Positions 22,700 to 32,879 of a stretch of 64,000 bases of DNA are shown here, one piece after another. The stretch is taken from NCBI GenBank assembly GCA_947683625.1, contig CANTUR010000047.1, positions 5,704,001-5,768,000 on the forward strand, read 5' to 3'. Origin of the DNA: Mallotus nudiflorus (taxonomy: Eukaryota; Streptophyta; Magnoliopsida; Malpighiales; Euphorbiaceae). A program made the translations under genes and the position numbers. How positions within the stretch are numbered: the first letter of the stretch is position 1; each line of letters begins with the position of its first letter. The notes below the pieces were generated by a model that saw only the letters and a list, made by a program, of their open reading frames with translations, did not search any database and was not told the origin of the DNA.

Positions 22700-25042
22700 C
22701 TTTCTCTCTTATTCTCTAACATAGACGCCCATGAACCCCAGATTTGCCCATGTGGGACCCAATGACACCTACAGTGCACCCTTCTTGGAGTTTCAGACTC
22801 AGTATCAGAGATGAGATCCCCCTATTTGCAGATGTGCGATCCCATATCTGTGGCTTGGTCACCGGAGAGGTTAGTATCAATTTCTTTAATTTTTCCTGCA
22901 AATATTATCAAATAATATCAAATTACTATTCATATACATATATTTATGAATTTGACTGAAAGAAATAGAATTTTCTTGATCAAAAATTAAAATTTTAAAT
23001 CTTCCTGTCAGATTTTTGACACAAAGAGGTGTCACCTCTTCGATGAGGTGATCGCCTCATCAATCAGGCAATCACTTCTTTATGAAGAGGCATTCACCTC
23101 TTTGAGTTAGGATTGCTCTCAAAGAGGCATTACCTCATCACTGAGGCAGTCGCCTCTTCAATAGAAGTGTCTCCTCTTCAGTGAGGCGAGAGCCTCTTCG
23201 ATAGAGGTGTCACCTTAGTGACAGGATCCAATAAAAATTTAAAATTTTTACTACTTAAAATGATGATTTTACTCCCTTAACTCGATGCCCACACCCTCAA
23301 GGGTGCTAGGAACTTTAGCGGTGCACGAATCTGATATGATGAGCTTCGTGAAGCCATGCAGACTCGGATTCATGACACTGAGTTCTCCAATTTTATCTTG
23401 GCACTCCCAGCATAGCAGGGGCGTACAAATTACCATACCTTACATGCCCTAATGGAGAGGTGGTCTGACACTACCCACACCTTTCATCTTCACTATAGTT
23501 ACCAGCATTGCTTGTGTTGGAGATTTTGTTCCCTTTAATGCCAGCCTTCATCAGTTATCTCCTGACCATCTCGCTTTCATCAAGCGTTTACTTGGGATGG
23601 TCCTAAATATGAAGGGGACCCACACAATGAAGCTCGAGTCGATCAAGAGCTTCTGCACCCACATTAGAGCTGGGGATCACTAGAGTCATTAACACTCCCT
23701 TCCCTGTGATGGTGAGGTGGTGTCCTAGCCAGGCTTTGAGGAGGCCTGTGGCTCGTATTCATATCCACTATGAGTGGATGAACACACTCAGTTATGATGA
23801 GCTATGCACCTATAAATGTAATTGACATTAGCAATAAACTCATTATTCAAATTCACCTACTTACTTATTTATTCTTACAACTATGCCCGGACTTATGGGG
23901 CCCTCAGGCTGGGTGGACACAAGCCATGGTTCACTCCATCCCTCTATCCAGTAAGAGGGTTCTACTCAAAATCCTTGATTGTAGAGTGTGGTTCCTTGAG
24001 GAGAGGATACATCAATGGCGGTCAAGTGCACAAGTGAGGCGTCCACCTCTTGCTCCTCCCCGACATATCTTCTGGGTGCATGAGTTAGAGGGAGATGAGC
24101 TCAATCATGCCTTGCAAGGAGAGGATGCTGCAGACTATTGCAAGAGGAAGAAGTCTCACTATGTGGACTTTACACGAGCTCATATTTTACAGTGAATGCC
24201 CTTTCCTGAGCCTGCACTTTAGGTAAGCATACAATGTTTTATTTTATTTTGTTATTTTATATTTACTTATAGATGTTGTTCTTTAACTTATTTTTCATCT
24301 TTTAGGCAGCTACAAGGGCACTTGCTCCTCGCCCTAGGCCCTCCACATAGGAGAGGCCTCATTAGTGCCTGCCCATTATTCCCAATGGTGATTGCTCTTC
24401 TTCTAAGGTGCCATCATCGATAAACCCTTCCAGTTCTCAATCTCAAGTAATGGCTGGTACACTCACTGCCATTCCCGATTTGCTGACTGAATGTTAGATG
24501 CCTTCTGGTAAGCTTTCTCATCAATTTCTGATATTGGATATAACTCTGAAGATAATATATTTCCTAAAGGCTACTACCCATGTGAGTTTCCTTCTCTTGC
24601 AACTGTGTTCTTGAGTCTTAAAACACATGATCAGTTATAATCATCGTCAATGGAATAGATATCTCAAGATCAGGGAGAGTACATGTACCAGGTGGTTAAG
24701 CCCATAAGGACTTCCTGATGTTGGTGATACAACAATGGAATGTACATACAAAATATGCTCTATTTCTATATGTATAAATGCTTTTATGGTTTCTTACCTC
24801 TTGTTGTGCTTCAATACGATCGAGATGAGACCAGCCAAGCTAGGATCACTGCTTTGGACTGCCAACTCACTGCTCTTCAGGTCGGGAGCGATGAGGAGGA
24901 GGGGGAAGCCAACGAGGAGTCTAAGGATAGTAGCGAGGATGATGGCACTGATCCCATTGATGCTTCTGTGGACGAGCGGGCTGATGAGCATATGGATGAG
25001 CTAGCTGATGAGCAGGCCGACAAGTTCGATAGTGATGAGTAG
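22700..25042 (+). pseudogene. Antisense gene of the outer element, plant-mobile-domain-like, broken
   Basis: On the strand opposite to gag-pol. A pyrimidine-rich leader (22560-22720) precedes a possible first exon ending near 22870 at GAGAG|GTTAGT. After an intron-like stretch, frames from about 23290 to 24195 include ALMERWSDTTHTFHL-type text (near 23448-23500), a hallmark of the plant mobile domain (PMD) family to which MAIN/MAIL1 belong. A further exon-like frame (about 24800-25042) encodes a short helical stretch followed by a very acidic tail (SDEEEGEANEESKDSSEDDG). There are several frameshifts and stops. PMD genes are known passengers in plant transposons; their role there is unknown. 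Exon limits are estimates. Confidence 0.6.
23020..23220. repeat. Cluster of GAGGCG/CGCCTC palindromic motifs
   Basis: About 200 bases packed with variants of GAGGCGATCGCCTC (a perfect 14-bp palindrome in its full form) and AAGAGGTGTCACCTCTT, alternating with CATCA and CTTCA spacers. It lies in the probable first intron of the antisense PMD-like gene. The same motif family occurs in the outer LTRs and at 25300-25410. Confidence 0.75.
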
Positions 25043-25299
25043 AGAGGACCCTCTGTAGATTTTTATTAGCATAGGGGTGTCCTTGTCTAGGAACATTAGA
25101 GGCTTTACATTGTTTCCCTCTACCTATCTGAATTAATTTTTATTTTATTTACCCTTTTGTGTGCCTTCATATTTATACTAATAATTCTTAGAGGAATTTT
25201 AAATGAATGAAGACCTTTTTATCTATGAAACACCCTGCTCTGACTCTTTATATTCAATTTAGAAAATTCCTAAGAATGTAAAGATTTGCCCTGCCTGTC

Positions 25300-25410
25300 A
25301 TGGAGGCATCGCCTCTTTGAAGGGGCATCACCTTTATGTGAAAAGGCGATATGTGATTCGCCTTTTCTCGTAGAGGCATTACTTGAACGTAGAGGTGAAC
25401 GCTTCTACAC
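25300..25410. repeat. Second internal cluster of GAGGCG/CGCCTC motifs
   Basis: GGAGGCATCGCCTCTTTG, AAGGCGATATGTGATTCGCC and CGTAGAGGCATTAC lie shortly upstream of the DUF7745-like antisense gene, where a promoter or 5' leader would be. Confidence 0.65.
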
Positions 25411-25537
25411 ACCTACCCTGCAACTATAAAACCCCCCAAATCTTTTCAAAATCCCTAATCTTTTCATCTCGCCACTTCCCCCTATTCTTCTTTCCCATAT
25501 AGCATTCTAACCCCCAATCATGATTGAGAGAAGCTTA

Positions 25538-26680
25538 AAACAACTATAACCAATTTTGAAAAGTATGGATGGTGGGTCATGGGCTAGAATGGAGCCATTT
25601 CACTTATTCGCCTTTCGATCCTTGCATGCTAAGAAGATCAACTTCTCATTTCTCTATGTTCTAGCTCAGTTTTGGGATTCTCAGAAACATGTTTTTTGGT
25701 TCAACACAATGGAGATCTGTCCCCTGCAAAAGGAATTTGAAGCTATCCTGCGCTCTCACATAGATTATGCTCGACAGGTTGTTATTCCTCTAGTTGCAAC
25801 CCTGAATTTGCACACCATTTAATGCCACATGGCAAGATCACTTAATATGTCCCCTCAATCCTCTCTTCATCACATTTTTTGGTAATGAAATCCCGCTTAG
25901 CCCTTTTGTAGAGATGATAGTGGTTGTAGACAACAGTAAGGTTCTCTAGCCTCGAATAATGGCACTCTGCCTGTATGCTTAGTTTTTGTTGGTCTCCCCT
26001 TCTGGTAATTATGACCCAAAGGTCCTGCATGTTCTAGACCAAGTGGAGAGTGGACTAAACCCTTTCCCCCTCATTCTGGCTGAGACTATTATAGAACTTG
26101 ATAACTTTTTCGAGACCAAGAGATTCTCTCAGAGTCCGTTTCTACTAAAGGTGAGTCTCTACTTTCTTTTACCATTTCCTGTTTTCCATCATTCTTATTC
26201 ATTCTTCACTCCTGCAGGTTTGGTTACAAGAGAAGCTGAAGTTGCTCGAACCACCTAAGGACATTGCTCACTACAAGGCCAAACACTATCGTATTAGGAG
26301 ACTCCATCTTGTCCCCGAAGGATATCCACAACTGGTTATCTATATTCCCTGACACTCTGATTCAGTGGATGTGCCCATGGTGGAGACTATAGCATGTGAC
26401 CCTCCGGTCCTATACCTATTGTGTTCCCTTAGCCAACCTCCATTTCTCCACCTTCTACAATCCAACTTGGCTTTATAGACAATATGGACAGAAACAGCGG
26501 ATTGTGGAACTCGTATACGAGTTTGAATTGGGGCCTCTTTCCCAGAATTTTTTGGACAACTTGGTTGCTAATTAGCTTAGGAGGATTATTTAGAGGTTCA
26601 TTTACCACAATGAAGATTAGTCTACCGATGACTAGTACAAGGCATGGATTCAACTACAACAAGTAGAAAAAGATAAATTT
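25538..26680 (+). pseudogene. Second antisense gene of the outer element, DUF7745-like, broken
   Basis: Frames on the plus strand encode MEPFHLFAFRSLHAKK, QFWDSQKHVFWFN and EICPLQKEFEAILRS, and then, after stops, DQVESGLNPFPLILAETIIELDNF. An intron-like gap with GTGAGT at about 26151 and CTCCTGCAG ending near 26218 precedes VWLQEKLKLLEPPKD. The same exon order and many of the same residues occur at 38704-39700 in the inner element. The pattern (conserved W/F residues, E.CP..KEFEAIL, then NP.P.ILAETI) resembles DUF7745-type proteins common in plant retroelements; function unknown. Several in-frame stops make it a pseudogene. Confidence 0.6.
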
Positions 26681-27025
26681 ACAAGAAATAGAAGGACAAT
26701 AGCATTACAAGCATTGAGTGCCCAAAGGAATCACAAAATAAGCAAATAGTATTATATCAGTTTATGAAACTTAATCTTTTTATGTACTTTCTTTGTCAAA
26801 TGAGATTTCCTTTTGAGTTAGACATATGTGTAATAAGCACTTTATGCAATGTTTACAATATTAAAGGCAATCAATTCCATTTAATTTAAGCACAATATGA
26901 CTATAAAATTTTACTCTTACATATCCCTTTTCTTTAATTGGCTTGCCCTTGCAAGTTTTCCAACTAACTATTTTCTATTTTCTCTCTCTCTTTTTTTACA
27001 TGTCCTTTACTTTTGCCTGGATTGA

Positions 27026-29174
27026 TGTAGATGGCGGGATTTAGCGCGCGTCTAAGATTTTAGCAACCATAACATTGTCTAGGCTCAAGGCCTTAGGGAA
27101 CACACTACTATGTCACAAAGTCATAGTGTGGAGAAAAGGAGTCGCCACCTAGGGTAATAACTGGGATAATTTGATTGGTAGTACTCGATTCTCTAAAATA
27201 AAGTTAGCACCACAACCAAGAGATTATGGGAATGCAATACTAACTTTTCTTAGTCTCGTGTTCATTTAGAATAATCTTATAAATGATTATTTCATCCTCT
27301 AATTACATGTAATTTTATTTAAACCCTATTTAACATCCATCTAACCCTAGGCATCTAGTCAATAAAATTACACACAAAAAATGCACTTAAGATTGCGTTG
27401 TCCCTAAGTCTAAACTATGTTAATTTTGAAAAGTTAGCTAGATTTACATTTTATTTACAAGTGAGAAAGGGACTAAAGGTAGGCCTACATTTTTTATTAA
27501 TTAGTGAGCCTAGATCTATTTATTTTAATTTGTCTAAGGAATGGGCTTAAGTCTATTCAATTTTAAAGGAAAGTTAAATTAATGGGCCTAAGTCTAACTT
27601 GATTTTATTTTAAGTGAAATGTGGGTCTAGGTCTATTTATTTTAAAAGAAATGAAATTAAGTGAGCTAAGCTAAGTCTAAACAAGTTTTAATTAACTAAG
27701 TGGGCCTGAAATCTAATTAACCTAATAGGCCTAAATTGATTTTAATTATTAAAAGCCCTAAACCATTTTTAAGCCTATTTAAAGTGAGTTGGACCTAAAA
27801 GTGGGCTTGGGGCCCAAAATAATATAAAAACCCAAAAACACAACCCTAAACAAGGATCAAACAAACATTTTAATGATTTTCTAGAAACCCTAAATCAATT
27901 ACATGAAAACCCTAAATTAAGCTACTGCCACCATTGATTTTAATTGATTTTTACCCAAATGAACCGAATTACTAATTGATTTTAAATGCAAAAAATTAAA
28001 TCTTTCACTATTCCCACTACTGGGGCTATTACAAACTGCGTACAAAAATTAAAATAAATCAAACAAACAAAAATTAAAATCAAACAATTATACACCCATG
28101 AATTCAAATAACTACACAAGATACCAAAACACAAAATAAAGATAAAAATCCTAAATTCTACTGAAAAACAAAACAGGCTTTTTCATGGCATTCCATGGAC
28201 CTTCTGTTCATTTAAACATAGGCAGTATCCTCCTCAATCCACATTCGCACATCAAAATAAAAACATAGAAATAATCAGATTAGTAGTGAAATTGAATAAT
28301 AAAAAAATAACAAAATAAAATAAAAATCACAAAAAGAAAAGAATAAAAAATAATGGAATAGAAAAGAACACTAATGATTTTAGATGTTATACAAATGCTT
28401 TGAGATAGCCCCTCATATTGGATTATCATTGTTAAAATTGACTCAATATTGATTTGATTTTGGACTGGTATTTGATTGCATTTGAAGACACTGACAGTAT
28501 GCAAAATTAGGGTTTTGAAAGACAAGGGTGTTCTTTGAGTCTAGATTTTTAGGGTTTTCTTATGCGATAAAGTTTTTTTGCGTAACTCTCTTTTCTCTTT
28601 CATAATATTTTTGTTTGTTTTATTTTCATCTTCTTTTTTCTCAGTCTCTGTGTGTGTGAGTTTCTCTCAGTTCGTCCATCTATGTGAGTCTCTTACTTCA
28701 CACACATAGACTCTTTGCTTTTTAAAGCAAAGTCTGCTTGTGTACTGACTTTTTAAATTTGCAGGAATGGTCTCATCTCTTAAAAATAAACAGATAGAGT
28801 TTTGATTTTTGAAAGCTATTTATGCATTTTGAATGCGATGAAATTTTCATAAGATGATAATAATAATAAAATTAAATTTTCAACCAATCAAAATACTGAA
28901 AAATTAACAAAAAATAGAAAAATACGTAAAAAAATCAAAAAATGGAAATTTTTACGCATCGGCATTGTACAATGCCGATCCTAATTTTTTTAACTTTTAA
29001 TTACCAAAAGACCCCTAAAAATTTACTTCTTTATAATAAAATCCTAAAAAAATGTTGCAATTTAGTCCCTAGAGTCCAAAAAATCGACAACTGAGTTTAA
29101 TTTTTGAATAAATTTCATCATAGGGGCTTACGTCGTAATTGTGCACAATTGCATCCCAAAATTGAGTGCTTACA
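27026..29174 (-). repeat. 3' LTR of the inner Tat element
   Basis: 2149 bp with ends TGTAAGCACTC… and …CCGCCATCTACA on the minus strand. It is homologous, in inverted orientation, to the solo LTR at 51348-53420 over its whole length. It contains a perfect 22-bp palindrome at 28958-28979. Confidence 0.85.
28958..28979. repeat. Perfect 22-bp palindrome in the inner Tat LTR
   Basis: The half-site ATCGGCATTGT is followed directly by its exact reverse complement. The solo LTR at 51348-53420 holds two degenerate copies side by side (about 51544-51590). Confidence 0.85.
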
Positions 29175-29190
29175 ATTGCCCCTCTTTATT
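29175..29190 (-). promoter_or_regulatory. Polypurine tract of the inner Tat element
   Basis: Minus-strand AATAAAGAGGGGCAAT abuts the TGTAAGCACTC start of the LTR. This shows the LTR is a 3' LTR with the element body lying to the right. Confidence 0.8.
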
Positions 29191-29367
29191 GTTGTTTGCT
29201 TAACAAATTATAGCAAAGCAATAGAAGAACACAATTTCAAAAATTAGGACACTTGATTGTATCCTAAATGATAGATTGATGCCTAAATTGTTGAGCAAGG
29301 TGTAATGTTTGACAAGTCTCACTATATTTCCTACTAAACATCTAATGGACTTTGTGCAAATGAGTTT

Positions 29368-29912
29368 CGTTATATTCCCTGTAGGACGTTTAGTGATGAT
29401 AAATTAAAAACTTGCTATAGTTCCTGAGGAACGTCTAGCAATAATGAATTTCGTTATATAGGACATCTAACGATGCACATTATATTTCTTATGTGACATC
29501 TAGTGATGATAAATTGAAAACTTGTTATAGTTCCTATGGAACATCTAGCAATGATGAATTTTGTTATATTCCTTGTGGGACGTCTAACGATGTACACTAT
29601 ATTCCCTGTGGGATGTCTAGTGATGATAAATTGAAAACTTGCTATAGTTCCTGTGGAACGTCTAGCAATGATGAATTTCATTATATTTCTTATGGGACAT
29701 TTAACAATGCACACTATATTCCCTGTGGGACGTCTAGTGATGATAAATTGAAAACTTGCTATAGTTCCTGTGGAACGTCTAGCACTGATGAATTTTGTTA
29801 TATTCCTTGTGGGATGTCTAACGATGTACACTATATTCCCTGTGGGACATCTAGTGATGATAAATTGAAAACTTGCTATAGTTCCTATGGAATGTCTAGC
29901 ACTAATGAATTT
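29368..29912. repeat. 117-bp tandem array, about 4.5 copies, in the 3' untranslated region of the inner Tat element
   Basis: Each 117-bp unit is built of three related sub-units that each begin with a TTCCYTGTGGRACGTCTA-like block. The period is a multiple of three, so one frame stays open for 164 codons as a 39-residue repeat (…SSDDKLKTCYSS..GTSSNDEF…). The array sits just inside the polypurine tract, where Tat elements are known to carry variable tandem repeats. I treat the open frame as a by-product. Confidence 0.9.
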
Positions 29913-30429
29913 GAAAGTTTATGTCATAAATGCTATACAGTACATAACATAATGAAGGTTATGACTACTGTGCAACATATAACATAATCATTTGAAATTC
30001 ATATCATAGATGTTGTGTAGCATATGAATCCTTTGATTGAAATGATGCATGTAAAATGCAAAAAATGAATTCTGCAATCTTGTACTGTATTATGTACTTG
30101 AGAAAAAAATTCAAAATCATAGATTAATTATGCAATTTAATAATTCAATGAATTATTAATTTGATGAATGTCATGATTTAATTAGGAATATGTTCCTAAT
30201 CATAATACAATTATAGACCAAATTGCAATGAAAGAACTTGGATCCATGTATAAGGACCAAAGTGGATTTTTGCCACTTTATGTATACTTTCTTTTTTTGC
30301 ATGTAACATTTCATTATCTCCTTTCTTCTTTCTCTTTTCCTTTTATTTTCTCTCTTTTCATTGATTTTCTTTCCTTGATTTCTTCACCATTTGACGTTTG
30401 ATTTGCAATCCGTCTGTCCTATGGCCTCC

Positions 30430-32640
30430 TCATCACACAGACAACATGAGAGATTTAGGACTTCAGAACGTTAGAGGATTCTACCTCCTCATTTTCCTCA
30501 TAATGATCTTGGACTTTAAGAAGACTCAACTATCTTTCCTTTGACTCATTTACATACCCACAAGTGCAGAGATATGAGTAACAAGGTAACTTTTCTTGTT
30601 TCTATTTATTTTTGTAAAAATATCACCTGTATAATTAGTAATCAAAGTTAGTTTCAGAGTAGAGATTGATATGTATATTAGTCAAAAATGAAAATGCATT
30701 ATGAAATTGAAATGAAACTCTAAAAATGTGAAATTTAGCTCCTGGGCTGTCTGTATGACAAATCGGATATCTGGAATTTCAGTCAGAATTCCAAATTTCC
30801 AATCGGCAAAGGAATGCTAATCGGCATAGTAAAATGTGGCATTCTAGATTGCTAGTTAGCAATCTACATTATCGATCGGCTCTAAAAAAATTTTTTAGGG
30901 TCAGTTAATTAATTAATTAACTAATTAAATCCTTCAATTTAAATTCTTTGATTAATTATTATTTTAAAATTGAACTAGCATCCGATGAAATTCACGGGCT
31001 GTTTCAATCTAGCTCGAGAATTATTTCATGGATTGCTGGAGCAGGTGACACGTCTGATTTGGGCCTCCAGATTCAGGCATTTCATTATTATACTTTTGAT
31101 TGTTTAAGGCCGGTCTGATCGTTACTCTTTGTTCGCTTTGATCAAGCGATGAATGGATACTACCCACGCTTTTCATACTCGTGTGGGTAAGCTAACCATT
31201 TTACCTATGAGCTTCTCTGCTATCACCGAGATTGCTTTCAGAGGCTCCCCTGTTCCATTTGACATCATCTATTGTAGTCTTCCTAAGCATGCACAAAGTC
31301 AGTATATGCAATATTGATTAGGTTCACTCCAGCATGGAAGAATCGAAAGAATGTTCTTCTTTCATCCTTAGTTAGGGGATTAATATGCCTTCTTACTTCT
31401 ACTCCTCGTCAGATTGTCCATAAGGCTAGGTGTTTCCTTTTGATACAATTAGGCATGACCCTCTTTTGTGAGACTGGTCATAAGGTTAGTATTGCTCTAT
31501 TTGGTCCTTTTTATGACTTGAATCGAGTTGCCAGACTAGATTGAGGATCTGCTGCACTCGTTTATATTTACTACAAACTGGACACTATCTATAGAGGTGC
31601 TATCATGATGTGTGGCTTTTGGCACGTCTTGCATGTATGTTCTCCTTCCTTTGATCTTTATAGTCTTATTTTTCTTTGTCTTTTTCTAATATGTTCTCTT
31701 TCTTCCAAATCTAGAGCATAAAGATCGGGGTGATTCAAGGCTTTGACGTTGTTAGTTCTAACAGGATGATGATGAGAAAGGGTTCTTCCCGCCTTGCTAG
31801 CAACAGAAATACTTTGCAGACGTATCGTGATCAACTGAACACTATCGAGTGGCACCTGGTAAGAAAAAATAAAATCATTAGTAAGTTATAGTTTAATAGA
31901 GATTAGACTTAATTTATATAAATTACAGATAAACTCTGATTGGTTGAAGGGTGCTGAGGACATCCAGTGATATGATTTCATGGCAGCTGCAGTTCGCCTT
32001 GAGCCTATAAGGATCCTGCTCTCTAGTTATGGCTGTTTGATGTGGTATTTAAGGGAGTAAGTGTATAGCTAGTCTTCCGGCCCTTCTCGACGTCTCATTC
32101 CATTTGATGTCCCTTCCTATATGCTCTGCAGCTCGCATTTTATAGGTTCAGAGCTGAGGGATGCACTACAGGGATATGCCACCTCAAATTTTCTAGAGCG
32201 TTCTCGGCATTATCAGCAGTTTATCCATAAGAGCCTCTTAGAGCATGTTCCCATTGATGATGATAAGGTAATTTCTCATTATTTCAACTTCTACTTCTAG
32301 AACCTATGAATCACTCCTTCTCTTTACAATTTGAGGAGGTTCGCTCTTTTGTTGATATGGATGAGGAGACTGAGATTGCTTCAGAGACTGAGGTTGTTCC
32401 TAATATTGAGAATCTTGAGCCTAGACCTAGTCCTGTTCATCATACTCATCATTTAGGACTAGTCGCGATGGTGCTTTTACTAACATTACCCTTAGTGATA
32501 TCTCACTTCCAGATAGGTCCATGTTCTACTAGGCTCCTACTATTCAGGCTCCAATCGAGCAGCATATGTGTTTTAGTAATGCTCAGCTTTTTATCTTTTC
32601 TCCCACATATGCCTCTCATGTGAGTTTTTCTTACTTATTT
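30430..32640 (+). pseudogene. Antisense PMD-like gene of the inner Tat element
   Basis: After a CT-rich leader (30290-30380) and a possible first exon ending near 30585 at AACAAG|GTAACT, the main homology starts near 31000. Readable blocks are MDTTHAFHTRVGKLTILPMS with FSAITEIAFRGSPVPFD, GMTLFCETGHKVSIALFGPF with YDLNRVARLD, then WGSAALVYIYYKLD and YDFMAAAVRLEPIRILLS. These match the order of plant mobile domain proteins (LF..CDSG…LL..F.DLDRVGEYDWGSAALAYLYREL). Frameshifts and stops separate the blocks, so it is a pseudogene. It is on the strand opposite to the element's own pol. Gene role in the element is unknown. Confidence 0.75.
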
Positions 32641-32879
32641 CATGCATAATCTATACACTTAACACTAATGTTATTAAATTTACAAAATAGGTCCCTCAGA
32701 CACAGGGAAAGTATTTACATGGACTCGCCTCATCTCAGAGGTTATTCATTATGCAGGTTACAGATAGTTGGAGGGTAAGCATATGTACAATAAAGATACA
32801 AATGTATGCATGCTATGCATGAAATGCACATGATATGTTTTCTATATGTACAAAGCTACTCGAGCGGTCTGGAGCATGA

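Noticed and set aside
29368..29912. CRISPR-like look of regular repeats
   Set aside because: The units are contiguous tandem repeats without unique spacers, in a plant genome.
29493..29987. 164-codon Cys/Ser-rich repeat protein
   Set aside because: The frame is open because the tandem period is 117 bp. There is no start context, similarity or upstream signal, and it sits in a retroelement 3' UTR.
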